A stretch of 64,000 nucleotides of DNA from Echinicola soli (GTDB lineage: Bacteria > Bacteroidota > Bacteroidia > Cytophagales > Cyclobacteriaceae): NCBI RefSeq assembly GCF_006575665.1, contig NZ_CP041253.1:1803501-1867500 (forward strand), read 5' to 3'. Below, piece after piece: positions 24,626-34,040 of the stretch. Position 1 is the stretch's first letter; each line of letters begins with the position of its first letter. A program made the translations under genes and the position numbers. The notes below the pieces were generated by a model that saw only the letters and a list, made by a program, of their open reading frames with translations, ran no database searches and was not told where the DNA came from.

Positions 24626-27058
24626 ATGAAAATATCTTACCAAATATGTACCGTACTGTTTTTCTTCTTGTTGGCGACTGGCCATACAGTGGCCAGGCAG
24701 AGCAGTGAGCTAAAAGGAAGAGTGGAGGATGCCGAAGGGGCAGTCTTGCCCTTTGCCAACGTTTCCGTGTTGGAAGAGGGAGCTGAGCGGATGGTCGTGG
24801 GTGCTGTATCTGATGAAAAAGGTGCTTTTTCGATCAGTACTTCCAAGACAGGCCGCGTGGTCCTCAGCATTTCATCCATTGGGTATAAAACCTACCGATC
24901 TGAGCCTTTTGTCTTAGAGGAAGGTATGGAAAAGGATTTTGGGACCGTAAAAGTGGAGGAAGAAGCTACCTCACTGGATGCTGTGGAAGTCCGAAGCAGC
25001 CGACCTGAGGTGACGATAGAAGCGGATCGGACCATTGTAAATGTCGAGGGTACCGTCATGGCAGAAGGCAGTACGGCACTCGATGTGGTAGGCAGGTCTC
25101 CCGGGGTCTATGTCGACGCAGATGGTAATATTAACCTGAATGGCCGGACTGGCGTGATCGTCCTGATCGATGATCGTCAAACCTATATGAGTGCAAAGGA
25201 TTTGGCTAATTTTCTAAGGGCCATGCCAGCCGATAATATAAAAAGCATTGAGGTGATCAATAACCCGCCCGCCAAGTACGACGCAGAAGGAGCTGCTGGC
25301 GTACTCAATATCAAGCTTAAAAAGAACGATTATAATGGGATGAATGGCAGTCTCCAAGCGGGCAATTACTATAATGGTCGCCATGCGCCATTTGCGGGGG
25401 GGAGCTTAAACCTCAAGCGTGGTAAATGGACTACCAATGTAAGCTTAAACTATAATACTTGGGTGCGGGATATTGACCTGCAAATCCTTAGGAGATTTAA
25501 AGAGGAGAACGGTACGGCAGTGTTTGATCAAGACGCGCTGTTGAAACTAGGAGGGGAAAACTTGTTTCTTACCGGAGGAGCAGATTACCAGATGAGTAAG
25601 AAGCATTCAGTAGGATTTAACTTTCAGGCTTCAGACTATAATGGAAAGGATGACGGAAACTCTCTTACTGATATTTCCAGCCCAGATAATGGAGACATCA
25701 ATCATCTTCAGGCACTCAATGACAGCGAATCAGACAATAGGAGGTTTTTCACCAATTTTCACTACGTAGGTAACCTTGATACCTTGGGTACAAAACTTTC
25801 AGCAGACGTGGATTACACGGTCGTGGATGGGGGAAGCCTTAGCCTGCTTACCAATAATTATTGGGTCAATGAAGCAACCGAAGCGGGTACTATGGACAGG
25901 ATCAGAACGGACAATGACATGGCTTATACTATTTTTACGGCCAAAGCGGATTTTACCAAACCGATAGGCGAAAAGGTGAAGCTGGAGACGGGCGTAAAGG
26001 GCAGTTGGGTAGAATCCGATAATATGCTGGATATCTCAAAAAGCGTAGAAGAGGGGCCTTTTGAGCCGGATCAGAACAGTAACCACTTTATCTATAACGA
26101 GAATGTCCTGGCAGCTTATGCCTCTGTGAAATCACCACTGGGCAAAAAACTAGACTTCCAAGCGGGGCTTAGGTTGGAATATTCTGACATCACGGGAAAC
26201 TCTGTGACGCTAAATCAAATAAATAAGCAAAATTACCTGAATCTGTTTCCAAGCATGTTTTTGCAGCAAAAGGTTTCTGATAATTATTCCATCACCTATA
26301 ATGTCAACCGAAGGATTACCCGTCCCAATTACCGCTCGCTAAATCCGTTTGTATTTTACATCGATCCACTGACGACCGAGCAAGGGAATCCAAACCTGAA
26401 GCCTCAATATGCCAACAACATTGAGATGAGCCATGTGTTTAAGCAGGCATACCAGTTTACCTTGGCTTATTCAAGAACTGCCAATTCCATCGATCAAGTA
26501 ATGATTCAAAACGATGAGACGAAGGAAACGACCCTTCAAGTGCAAAATTTCGATAAGTCGGAAGATTTTAGCCTAAGGATGCTGGTGCCTGTAGAGATTG
26601 CGGAGTGGTACAGTACTAGTAATATGCTCCATCTTTATTATAAATCTTTCCAGTCACAGTTGGGAGATGACTTCTTAGATGTCAGCCAGTTTTCTTATAT
26701 GGCAAGAACCCAGCACAATATAACCCTTCCAAAAGGATTTAAGGTAGAGCTAGTGGCTATGTACCTCAGTCCGTTTCTCGAAGGACAGTTAGAATTGAAT
26801 GGGTTTGGTTGGGTAGATGCAGGGATCACCAAAACCTTCAAGGACGATAAGTTCAGTCTGACGGTAAATGGTCAGGACATTTTCAGGACCAGGGGCATTA
26901 AAGGTGTGGTCAATTTCGGAGATATCAATACAGATATCCGTCAATACAATAGCCAACAAGCTGTAAGAGTGACTTTCCGGTGGAATTTCTCCAAAGGTGA
27001 AAAATTCAAAGTGTCCAACAGAAGCGGTAGCGCTGAAGAGCGAAATCGGTTGGACTAA
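24626..27058 (+). CDS. TonB-dependent receptor / outer-membrane beta-barrel protein (non-SusC)
   Basis: 810-residue outer-membrane receptor. A signal peptide (about residues 1-23) is followed by a carboxypeptidase-like regulatory domain (LKGRVEDAEGAVLPFANVSV ... FSISSIGYKTY-type region, about 28-110), a plug domain (DVVGRSPGVYVDADGNINLNG, INNPPAKYDAEGAAGVLNIKL, about 150-235) and a large barrel of the OMP_b-brl_3 type ending FRWNFSKGEKFKV. The plug motif 'P-A-K-Y-D-A-E-G-A-A-G-V-L-N-I' is characteristic of this subgroup, which lacks a SusD partner. Cargo unknown. A terminator follows. Confidence 0.9.
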   Translation: MKISYQICTVLFFFLLATGHTVARQSSELKGRVEDAEGAVLPFANVSVLEEGAERMVVGAVSDEKGAFSISTSKTGRVVLSISSIGYKTYRSEPFVLEEGMEKDFGTVKVEEEATSLDAVEVRSSRPEVTIEADRTIVNVEGTVMAEGSTALDVVGRSPGVYVDADGNINLNGRTGVIVLIDDRQTYMSAKDLANFLRAMPADNIKSIEVINNPPAKYDAEGAAGVLNIKLKKNDYNGMNGSLQAGNYYNGRHAPFAGGSLNLKRGKWTTNVSLNYNTWVRDIDLQILRRFKEENGTAVFDQDALLKLGGENLFLTGGADYQMSKKHSVGFNFQASDYNGKDDGNSLTDISSPDNGDINHLQALNDSESDNRRFFTNFHYVGNLDTLGTKLSADVDYTVVDGGSLSLLTNNYWVNEATEAGTMDRIRTDNDMAYTIFTAKADFTKPIGEKVKLETGVKGSWVESDNMLDISKSVEEGPFEPDQNSNHFIYNENVLAAYASVKSPLGKKLDFQAGLRLEYSDITGNSVTLNQINKQNYLNLFPSMFLQQKVSDNYSITYNVNRRITRPNYRSLNPFVFYIDPLTTEQGNPNLKPQYANNIEMSHVFKQAYQFTLAYSRTANSIDQVMIQNDETKETTLQVQNFDKSEDFSLRMLVPVEIAEWYSTSNMLHLYYKSFQSQLGDDFLDVSQFSYMARTQHNITLPKGFKVELVAMYLSPFLEGQLELNGFGWVDAGITKTFKDDKFSLTVNGQDIFRTRGIKGVVNFGDINTDIRQYNSQQAVRVTFRWNFSKGEKFKVSNRSGSAEERNRLD

Positions 27059-27090
27059 ACTAAGCGGTTGATTTGATTTAGTATAAAAGG

Positions 27091-27116
27091 TAGCCTCCAG
27101 GTGGAGGCTATTTTTT
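27091..27116 (+). terminator. Rho-independent terminator after the receptor gene
   Basis: TAGCCTCC (27091-27098) pairs with GGAGGCTA (27103-27110), loop AGGT, then six T. Confidence 0.9.
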
Positions 27117-27234
27117 GTTTCCGGCCTTAAACCTAAAATTAATGCTGTTTAGATAAGGGCAGACAGGGTCGTGCTCTGAAATAGGTTGACACAATTTAAT
27201 TGAAAATTGTAAGCGTGGTACTCTCCGGTAAGAC

Positions 27235-27699
27235 TTATTTGAAGTGATAAAGGAAGATCAATTTTCCTGTAAAAGCAGGTTTCTTTTGGTCTTTGATCTC
27301 AAGTTTGATGCTCATTTCTGTTTTTACGGTGCCTCTTAGGTTGGTAATATTAGCCATGGAAGCGTGGAGCCTTACTTCACTGTCCACCAATACAGGTTGT
27401 GCAAAGCGCAAGGATTCGATACCATAATTGACCAGCATTTTGAGGTTGTTAACCTTTACTATTTGCTCCCACAGGAAGGGGACAAGGGAGAGTGTGAGGT
27501 AGCCATGTGCGATGGTATTGCCAAAAGCCCCTTCTGCTTTGGCTTTTGCCGGATCGGTATGAATCCACTGATGGTCGAGCGTAGCATCTGCAAATTTATT
27601 GATTTGATCCTGTGTGATTCTGTGGTATTCAGAGGATCCCAGGCTCTGACCGATGTGTTTTTCGAACTCCTCGAAACTGTTAATGACTAATTGGCTCAT
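27235..27699 (-). CDS. MaoC-family hydratase
   Basis: 154-residue hot-dog-fold (R)-enoyl-CoA hydratase family protein. The hydratase signature is visible as FADATLDHQWIHTDPAKA with a nearby AHGYLTLSL: the Asp (ATLD) and His (WIHTD) pair is the catalytic dyad of the R-hydratase motif. The family hydrates trans-2-enoyl-CoA. It stands alone, divergent from the DUF3857 genes, so the pathway cannot be inferred. Confidence 0.92.
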   Translation of the reverse strand: MSQLVINSFEEFEKHIGQSLGSSEYHRITQDQINKFADATLDHQWIHTDPAKAKAEGAFGNTIAHGYLTLSLVPFLWEQIVKVNNLKMLVNYGIESLRFAQPVLVDSEVRLHASMANITNLRGTVKTEMSIKLEIKDQKKPAFTGKLIFLYHFK

Positions 27700-27842
27700 G
27701 AAATAAGTTAATGAATTGAAAAGCGAATATACATAAAAGCCAGTAGATAAGAAACTGGGATCTTTTTAGGGTTTATTGATCGGTTCTTTGAGTTTTTTGA
27801 AACGTTTTTTTAAAAAAATTATTGTTTTTAATAAAAAAATAG

Positions 27843-27882
27843 TTGTTTTAAGGAAACTACTTTGTTTTTAAGGAAATACTAC
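27843..27882. repeat. Tandem 20-bp repeat in the leader of the DUF3857 operon
   Basis: TTGTTTTAAGGAAACTACT (27843-27861) is followed directly by TTGTTTTTAAGGAAATACTAC (27862-27882), two imperfect copies ending 15 bp before the start codon at 27898. Possibly a regulatory repeat or simple slippage. Confidence 0.45.
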
Positions 27883-27897
27883 TTACTTGATTTTAAG

Positions 27898-29742
27898 ATG
27901 ATTATGATTTTTGAAAGGGCATTGATTATTGTCTTCTCGCTACTTTTATTTATAGAAAATATTGCGGCGGCCCAAGATAAAGGAGAGATTCGGTTGATTA
28001 ATTCAAAGATCAACAGTGCTAATACCATTCGGCTCAATGAAGATTATGAGGTTTTTATCAGTACAAAAAACAAAATAATCGTTTTCAACGAGGATGGGTT
28101 GAAGGATGGAAACATTTGGCTATCATACAGTGATTTGAAGTCCATTGAGGATTTTGAGGGTAAGATCACAGATCCGGGCACCGGTAAAACCATCGAAAAG
28201 CTTAAGCTGAAAAACTTCAAGGACGTGTCTTATATCAGTGAAGGTTCAGTATTCGAGGACAGTCGACTGAAATACTATAAGCCTTCTGTTCACCAATTTC
28301 CCGTTGAGATCTCCTATGAGCATACCCAAAAGATCAGCGGGAACATGTATTTTCCATCATGGACTCCAGAGGGCAAACCGAAGCAGTTGGTAGAAAGAAC
28401 AACACTGGATGTGATTTATCCAGAGAAGCTAGGGCTGCGGTATAAAATGGAAAATATAGGGGAGCCTCCATCGATTACCAAGAATAATGGTGAAATCACG
28501 GTACAATGGGCGTTTGAAAACCTGTTTAGCCTTGAAGAGTCTGAAGATGATAGCTTGGCATTGGTGAAAATAGCACCAAGGAAATTTTCTATGGAAGGCT
28601 ATGTCGCCGATATGAGCACGTGGGATGGTTTTGGTGAATGGGTGAATAAGCTCATGGCCGGAAGAGGGGAACTTTCTCCTCAAGCCAAAGCAACTGTGGC
28701 AGAAATAGTGGACAGCCTCGAAACAGATCGGGAAAAAGTAAAGGCCTTGTACCGCTATTTGCAGCAGAATTATCGCTATGTGAGTATCCAGATGGGAATC
28801 GGAGGGTTCCAGCCTGCCCTGGCCAATGAGGTATATGAGAAGAAGTATGGAGATTGTAAGGGCTTGGCCTTTTTGATGAAAGCGATGCTCCGGGAAGTTG
28901 GGATTCCTGCCAATTATACTTTGGTGCGGGCGGGGAGCGATGCTGCGGATATAGATGAGGAGTTTTCTTCCAACCAGTTTAACCATGCCATTTTGCAGGT
29001 TCCTGCAAAAAGGGATACAGTGTGGCTGGAGTGTACTTCCAGTACGCTGCCAGCAGGGTTTTTGGGCGATTTTACGATGAATCGTCATGTGCTGGCCGTC
29101 ACTGACACTGGGGGAGTTTTGCTGAAAACGCCCCGTTATGATGCTGTGGGATTTAATCAGATCAAGAACATATCCAAGGTGAACCTCCTTGGCAATGGAA
29201 TGGCTCGCATCCATCAAGCCAAGGAATTGACAGGTTTTGCTGCCCAGAATTACCTTTCTGCCCAGAACCTACTGAACGAAAAGGACATCCAAAAGTACCT
29301 CTATCATGACCTGGGATTCAGTGGGGCCCATATAGAGGATTTTGACCTTAGCGTGGATGAAAGCGGAGATATTCCCATGGCGGTATTGAACCACGAGACG
29401 TTCTTGCAGCAGTTTTACCAGTCCACAAGTAAACGAATGATCATTACTCCACAGTTCCAGTCGGTGAGCAGTGACCTTCTTGGCAATCGGTTTATGAAGT
29501 GGGAAGAGGAGTTGGAGATCGTGAGTGAAGAAACAGTGGAGCTGGAAAGCGGTGAGGAAGATGTGAGTTTGTCGGAAGATTTTTTCGATTATACCAAAGA
29601 TATTCAGTTTATGGACAATGTCCTTACGGTGGATCGGACAGTGAATTTTCATTTTCCTGAGTCCATCGACCAGGATACCATAGACGAGACACTCAAGAAA
29701 ATAGAGAAACTAGATAATCAACCAATATTTTTAAGAAAATGA
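27898..29742 (+). CDS. DUF3857 and transglutaminase-like domain protein 1
   Basis: 614 residues if started at ATG 27898 (27904 is also possible; the frame opens upstream only from TTG within the repeat). An N-terminal signal peptide (FERALIIVFSLLLFIENIAAA) is followed by DUF3857 (about 30-230) and a transglutaminase-like core with the catalytic Cys in EKKYGDCKGLAFL, His in NQFNHAIL and an Asp-containing ECTSSTLP region. It is probably periplasmic or cell-surface. Such proteins are frequent in Bacteroidota and often come in pairs; no substrate is known. It overlaps the next gene by 4 bases (ATGA). Confidence 0.88.
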   Translation: MIMIFERALIIVFSLLLFIENIAAAQDKGEIRLINSKINSANTIRLNEDYEVFISTKNKIIVFNEDGLKDGNIWLSYSDLKSIEDFEGKITDPGTGKTIEKLKLKNFKDVSYISEGSVFEDSRLKYYKPSVHQFPVEISYEHTQKISGNMYFPSWTPEGKPKQLVERTTLDVIYPEKLGLRYKMENIGEPPSITKNNGEITVQWAFENLFSLEESEDDSLALVKIAPRKFSMEGYVADMSTWDGFGEWVNKLMAGRGELSPQAKATVAEIVDSLETDREKVKALYRYLQQNYRYVSIQMGIGGFQPALANEVYEKKYGDCKGLAFLMKAMLREVGIPANYTLVRAGSDAADIDEEFSSNQFNHAILQVPAKRDTVWLECTSSTLPAGFLGDFTMNRHVLAVTDTGGVLLKTPRYDAVGFNQIKNISKVNLLGNGMARIHQAKELTGFAAQNYLSAQNLLNEKDIQKYLYHDLGFSGAHIEDFDLSVDESGDIPMAVLNHETFLQQFYQSTSKRMIITPQFQSVSSDLLGNRFMKWEEELEIVSEETVELESGEEDVSLSEDFFDYTKDIQFMDNVLTVDRTVNFHFPESIDQDTIDETLKKIEKLDNQPIFLRK

Positions 29743-31703
29743 ACTACTCTGCCAAGCGTAATGGATGGGCGGTTTTGACCCTGGCCATCCTTACCTTATT
29801 TACCTCTACGAGTTTTTCCCAAGAGATCAAACTGGGGAAATACAGTCAGGAAGAGCTAGAAATGACTTCCTGTAGTTTTGAGCCCGAAGCCCCGGCTATT
29901 GTGCTGGGAGAGCAAGGTGTCAGCTTTTTTTCGCGATCCCTTTTGGTCACGGAGATCAAAAGAAGGATCAAGGTGTTTGATAGTGAAAAAGCGAAGGACC
30001 AGGCAGATATTACCATTCGCTACTATGTCGGCGATGATGGTGACATCGAAAGTATCAGTGGTCTGAAGGCACAGGTAATGAATTATGAGAATGGCAAGGA
30101 GGAGACGACCAAGCTATCGAAAAGTGATTTTTTCGATTCCGATGTCGGTAACGGTTATAAGGAAATCCGCTTTACTTTCCCAGAAGTAAAGGCAGGTTCC
30201 ATTTTGGAATATGAGTATAAAGTGTATTCAAAATCCATCACATTTATTGATGGATGGGGTTTCCAAAATGATATCCCTACTGTTTTTTCCCGCTACAAAA
30301 TCGACATTCCCGAACACTTGGATTATCGGTTTTTGGGCCAAGGCGAAAATTTTGTTTTGGCCAATCAAAACCAAGAAAGCAAGTTTGGGAAAAATGAGTG
30401 GGTGCTCACCAATCTCAGGTCTATTAAGCCTGAACCGTACATGAACAATTTTGTGGATTACTTGGACAGGATTGAATTCCAGTTGGCAGGATATAAGGAT
30501 TTTAGTAATAATGGTCACTACGAATCCTATTTGGGCTCATGGCAAAAGCTGGCAGATGAGCTTTTCAGTATTGATAATTTCAAGTCCTATTTTAGAAATA
30601 ATGTAGCCAAAGACCTTCAAGAGGTCCAGGTGGAAGGCGATAGTGATCTGGCCAAGGCTACCAATATTTACAAGTACATTAAAGAGAACTATAGACTAAA
30701 TGATGAAAGAGGATTTATTCCGAGCCAGTCTGGCAAGCGACTGATAGATGGAAAGATGGGTAGTGAGACGGATTTAAACTTACTTTTTATGGCCATGTTG
30801 CGGGCGCATGGAATCCAGGCAGACCCGTTGCTGATCAGTACCAAGGGGAATGGGCGTTCATTCCTGGTTCAATTTCCCTTTGTCACCCAGTTTAACCGAC
30901 TGATCATTCAGGTGATCATTGATGGGGAACCAGTTTATGCCGATACTTCCGACGAGCATATGCCTTTTGGTTATTTACCGTTAAACAGTCATGTGAAGGG
31001 GGGCTTTTTGGTGATGGAAAAAGATAGTGGCCTGATCAATGTGTCCCTTGATCACAAATCAGGCATCAAGCAGATGGTCGACATCACCTTTAATGAAGAT
31101 TCGGTACATTATGACCATGCTGTGCGGTATTTGGACTATGATGCGGTCGATTTTTTGCAAGAACATGAAGGTTTGGCCTTAGAGGATCCTGAGCAGTGGT
31201 TTGAGTTAAAAGAAAATGCCAAAGTGATTGATTTTAATGCGGAAAAAAGCGTGGATAAGTACCTGAAAGTTGAAAGTAAATTTGCTGTGTGCAGTCCTTT
31301 CGACACTTCTACTGAAATGTTATTGATAAATCCCATTATGGTCGCACGACATAAGGAAAACCCATTCAAAGTGGATGAGCGGAATTTTCCCGTGGATTTT
31401 AAGTACCTGTTATCCGATAATTATATCGCCACCATTCATGTGCCGGAGGGTTATGTTTTGGACGATTTTCCGGAGCAATTGGCCATTTCGATGCCAGGTG
31501 GCTTGGCCAAATTCATGTATTTTCCGCGAGAGAGTAAGGTCGATAACTTGCTTAGGATCAATGTGAAGTTTGAGATCAATAGTGAAATTGTGCGTGCTTC
31601 AGACTATCAAGGGCTAAAGGCATTCATGGAGTTTTTGGTCAACAAGCTCCAAGAGCCCGTTATTTTAAAGAAGGAAACAGCAATGGTTTCAGAGGCCGAA
31701 TAA
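29739..31703 (+). CDS. DUF3857/transglutaminase-like protein 2, catalytic Cys missing
   Basis: 654 residues with a signal peptide (GWAVLTLAILTLFTSTSFS) and the DUF3857 pattern IKRRIKVFDSEKAKDQADI, VKAGSILEYEYKV. In the transglutaminase-like part, where the first paralogue has KYGDCKGLA, this protein has KMGSETDLNLLF: the catalytic Cys is replaced. The later HGIQADPLLIST and FNRLIIQV stretches align with the His region but the His is not obvious either. It is therefore probably a non-catalytic partner of the protein encoded just upstream, with which it is translationally coupled. Confidence 0.85.
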   Translation: MNYSAKRNGWAVLTLAILTLFTSTSFSQEIKLGKYSQEELEMTSCSFEPEAPAIVLGEQGVSFFSRSLLVTEIKRRIKVFDSEKAKDQADITIRYYVGDDGDIESISGLKAQVMNYENGKEETTKLSKSDFFDSDVGNGYKEIRFTFPEVKAGSILEYEYKVYSKSITFIDGWGFQNDIPTVFSRYKIDIPEHLDYRFLGQGENFVLANQNQESKFGKNEWVLTNLRSIKPEPYMNNFVDYLDRIEFQLAGYKDFSNNGHYESYLGSWQKLADELFSIDNFKSYFRNNVAKDLQEVQVEGDSDLAKATNIYKYIKENYRLNDERGFIPSQSGKRLIDGKMGSETDLNLLFMAMLRAHGIQADPLLISTKGNGRSFLVQFPFVTQFNRLIIQVIIDGEPVYADTSDEHMPFGYLPLNSHVKGGFLVMEKDSGLINVSLDHKSGIKQMVDITFNEDSVHYDHAVRYLDYDAVDFLQEHEGLALEDPEQWFELKENAKVIDFNAEKSVDKYLKVESKFAVCSPFDTSTEMLLINPIMVARHKENPFKVDERNFPVDFKYLLSDNYIATIHVPEGYVLDDFPEQLAISMPGGLAKFMYFPRESKVDNLLRINVKFEINSEIVRASDYQGLKAFMEFLVNKLQEPVILKKETAMVSEAE

Positions 31704-31709
31704 TCACAG

Positions 31710-31741
31710 ACCGTCTCGCTATTTGGGCGAGACGGTTGTTT
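31710..31741. terminator. Terminator between convergent genes
   Basis: ACCGTCTCGC (31710-31719) pairs with GCGAGACGGT (31727-31736) across a 7-nt loop, followed by TGTTTAT. It lies just after the plus-strand stop (31703) and just before the minus-strand stop (31740). Confidence 0.75.
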
Positions 31742-33056
31742 ATTTGGCGAGGTTTACTTTGATGGCTTTTCTTTTGATGCGTAACTTTTGAGAGGCCTCT
31801 ATGACCTGCTTGTATTTTTCCCTTTTCACAGCGACATAAGAGAAAAAATCCTTTACTTCAATGAGCCCGAGGTCTTCTTTTTCCATAAAGTCAAATTGTA
31901 GGAAAAATCCTACCAGGTCGATTTTGTTGACTTTGTCTTTCTTGCCCTTGTTGATATGCAGAGTGGCAAATGACGGGACTAACGCATGATTTTTTGGTGA
32001 GGGGATAAATTCTTCCGGTTCTTCTTGGAGGTAGTTCGGAAGGTAATCCTTTTCGGTCATAAGCAAGATACAAGTGCCGGAGGCTTTCATTCTGGCAGTT
32101 CGACCGTTTCTGTGTAGATAGGTGGTTTCCTGGGGAGGGAGTTGGAAATGCACCACATAGTCCAATTCAGGGATGTCTATTCCCCGTGCTGCGATATCGG
32201 TAGCGATCAGCACTTGTGTACTTCCGTTCCTGAATTTGGTCAGCTGGGATTCGCGCTCATCTTGTTCCAGTCCACCATGAAAGAGGGAAAAGACCACTTC
32301 GTGCTGATCAAGGAATTCACCGATTCGGTCACAGGCATCCCGATGGTTGGCAAAGGCGATGACGTTTTGGTCTTTACCCAGGCTTTTGATAAGGGTGAGC
32401 AATCCCTCCGGTTTACCTTCTTTGGGAGTGACAATTTTGTTGACCCTGAGGGCTGTGGAAGCCGTTTGCTGGGTTTCCAGTGTAAAATGGTCGTCAAAAT
32501 CCAGGTAATAGGGAAGTTCGATGGAGCTGGTGGCAGATACCAAAACTTTGTCCGTAACCTGAAAAAGTTGTCCAGTGATGTACTTCATTTGTCCGGAAAA
32601 TCCCATTTCGAGTGACTTGTCAAACTCATCAAAAACAAGATGACGGATGGAATCAGGAGAAAAGGTGCCACGCTCCAGATGATCCTTAATTCTGCCGGGC
32701 GTACCCACTAAAATACTCGGAGGCACAGAGAAGTTCTTCCGCTCGATACTGAACAAATGCCCACCATAGCATGCATTTACCTTGATGGGTAGTTTCATCT
32801 GTTTTAGGACACTTTCTATCTGAATGACCAGCTCTCTGGTGGGGGCTAGGATCAAGGCTTGGACGCCAGCTTTTTCTTCCAGTTTTTCCAGTAAGCTGAG
32901 CAGGTAGGCGAGTGTTTTTCCGCTCCCCGTAGGAGCGATGAGCATGAGGTTCGCATGCCTTTTAGAAGCTTCAAGGGTTTCTTGCTGCATTTCGTTGAGG
33001 GATGAAATGCCCAGGTTTTGAAGGATGGTTTGTTTATTTAAGCTGGAAAGTGTCAT
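31740..33056 (-). CDS. DEAD-box RNA helicase, DbpA-like
   Basis: 438-residue ATP-dependent RNA helicase. Motif Q (LGISSLNEMQQETL), I (APTGSGKT), Ia (PTRELVIQ), GG, TPGRI (Ib), II (VFDEFDKSLEMGF), III (SATS), IV-VI (IAFANHRD, TDIAARGIDIPELD, HRNGRTARM) are present. Motif II reads DEFD, not DEAD. The C-terminal 75 residues (VNKIDLVGFFLQ ... DFFSYVAVKREKYKQVI) look like the DbpA RNA-binding domain, which in E. coli targets 23S rRNA hairpin 92; the same ribosome-assembly role is inferred. Divergent from VF530 with only 51 bp between starts. Confidence 0.88.
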   Translation of the reverse strand: MTLSSLNKQTILQNLGISSLNEMQQETLEASKRHANLMLIAPTGSGKTLAYLLSLLEKLEEKAGVQALILAPTRELVIQIESVLKQMKLPIKVNACYGGHLFSIERKNFSVPPSILVGTPGRIKDHLERGTFSPDSIRHLVFDEFDKSLEMGFSGQMKYITGQLFQVTDKVLVSATSSIELPYYLDFDDHFTLETQQTASTALRVNKIVTPKEGKPEGLLTLIKSLGKDQNVIAFANHRDACDRIGEFLDQHEVVFSLFHGGLEQDERESQLTKFRNGSTQVLIATDIAARGIDIPELDYVVHFQLPPQETTYLHRNGRTARMKASGTCILLMTEKDYLPNYLQEEPEEFIPSPKNHALVPSFATLHINKGKKDKVNKIDLVGFFLQFDFMEKEDLGLIEVKDFFSYVAVKREKYKQVIEASQKLRIKRKAIKVNLAK

Positions 33057-33107
33057 GCCTCAAAGGTAATTCAAGTATCTTTATAAATTAGAAATTATTT
33101 CGATTCT

Positions 33108-33329
33108 ATGGAAGAACAACCCAATAACCCCATGCATGGGGTGAAGCTAGAACAGATCGTAACCGTGTTGGTCAAATATTATGGCTGGGAAAACCTGGCC
33201 GATAGAGTGCCGATCAACTGCTTTATATCCAATCCCAGTATTAAGAGTAGCCTGAAATTCCTTCGCCGTACCCCTTGGGCGCGGGCCAAAGTGGAGGCTT
33301 TGTATATGGATCTATTGAAGAAAAAGTAA
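33108..33329 (+). CDS. VF530 family (DUF2132) DNA-binding protein
   Basis: 73-residue small cytoplasmic protein. The conserved stretches [42 protein letters not shown] (read 33127-33300) and VEALY are those of the VF530 family, known from a Vibrio fischeri structure with a DNA-binding-like fold. Length is typical. Function unknown. It is divergent from the DbpA-like helicase and ends before a shared terminator. Confidence 0.92.
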   Translation: MEEQPNNPMHGVKLEQIVTVLVKYYGWENLADRVPINCFISNPSIKSSLKFLRRTPWARAKVEALYMDLLKKK

Positions 33330-33384
33330 CTTTTTCAGCGTCCAGTGGCTAATAAACTGATTTTCAGCAAATCAGGTAGGGGCT

Positions 33385-33428
33385 AAAAAAGGGCGGGTTT
33401 TCTTCAACCTCGCCCCATTTTTATTTAA
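33385..33428. terminator. Bidirectional terminator
   Basis: GGGCGGGTT (33391-33399) pairs with AACC(T)CGCCC (33406-33415, one bulged T); six A precede it and an ATTTTTATTT tract follows, so it can end both VF530 (plus) and the haem-binding gene (minus, stop at 33425). Confidence 0.75.
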
Positions 33429-33919
33429 TGTCTTCTCTTCATGACAAGGCTATCTGCAGGATACTTTTCTTTTAGCATGGTCATTTGTGATTTTGCCCAG
33501 TCGATCAAGGTGGTTTTTTCCACTTCAGTAAGATTGGCTTCAGGGTGCATGCCCAGTGAGGTGTATGAGTTAAGTGGCATTTCTCCTTCCTCAATCATCT
33601 CGATGATTTCCTCCAGTTTGTGATTTTGACGGGCGATAGGTGCTTTGGTGAAGTCATCAAAGTTCAGATGGCGCTTTCCATCTTTGATGTGGCCATTCAG
33701 CCACCAGGCTACCGGTTGGAAGTTGGCATACCAGGGATAATCTGTGCTGTTGCTGTGACAGTCATTACAGGCTTTTTCGAGGATGGATGCCACCTCATCA
33801 GTGATTACATAATCACCAGTCAATGGTGCTGGCTGGGCATTGGTAGTGTTCTTTTCGGGCCGGAAAAACTGTATAATGATAAACACGGCCAGTAGTGCCA
33901 AAAGGATTTTTTTTAACAT
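33425..33919 (-). CDS. Haem-binding domain protein (single CxxCH), membrane-anchored
   Basis: 164 residues. An N-terminal hydrophobic helix (KKILLALLAVFIIIQFF, about 3-19) exports or anchors the protein. The haem c motif is CNDCH in KACNDCHSNSTDYPWYANFQPVAWWLN-type context (about 50-75, characteristic of the Bacteroidota haem-binding domain). HKLEEIIEMIEEGEMPLNSYT carries the Met (EGEMP) that can be the sixth ligand. Likely a periplasmic electron carrier or signalling protein. It stands alone. Confidence 0.88.
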   Translation of the reverse strand: MLKKILLALLAVFIIIQFFRPEKNTTNAQPAPLTGDYVITDEVASILEKACNDCHSNSTDYPWYANFQPVAWWLNGHIKDGKRHLNFDDFTKAPIARQNHKLEEIIEMIEEGEMPLNSYTSLGMHPEANLTEVEKTTLIDWAKSQMTMLKEKYPADSLVMKRRH

Positions 33920-34040
33920 AGATTGCGTGGTTTGTGATTGTCTAATTATTAAAGATAATCAAACTGCACAAAAATTGAAGTGTATTAAAAACCAAATTCT
34001 TACTGCCCTGGCTTTTAAAGCTAATTATGGTGGAGGTAGG

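Noticed and set aside
28429..29217. Long minus-strand open frame opposite the first DUF3857 gene
   Set aside because: Antisense shadow; histidine/isoleucine-rich, no domain.
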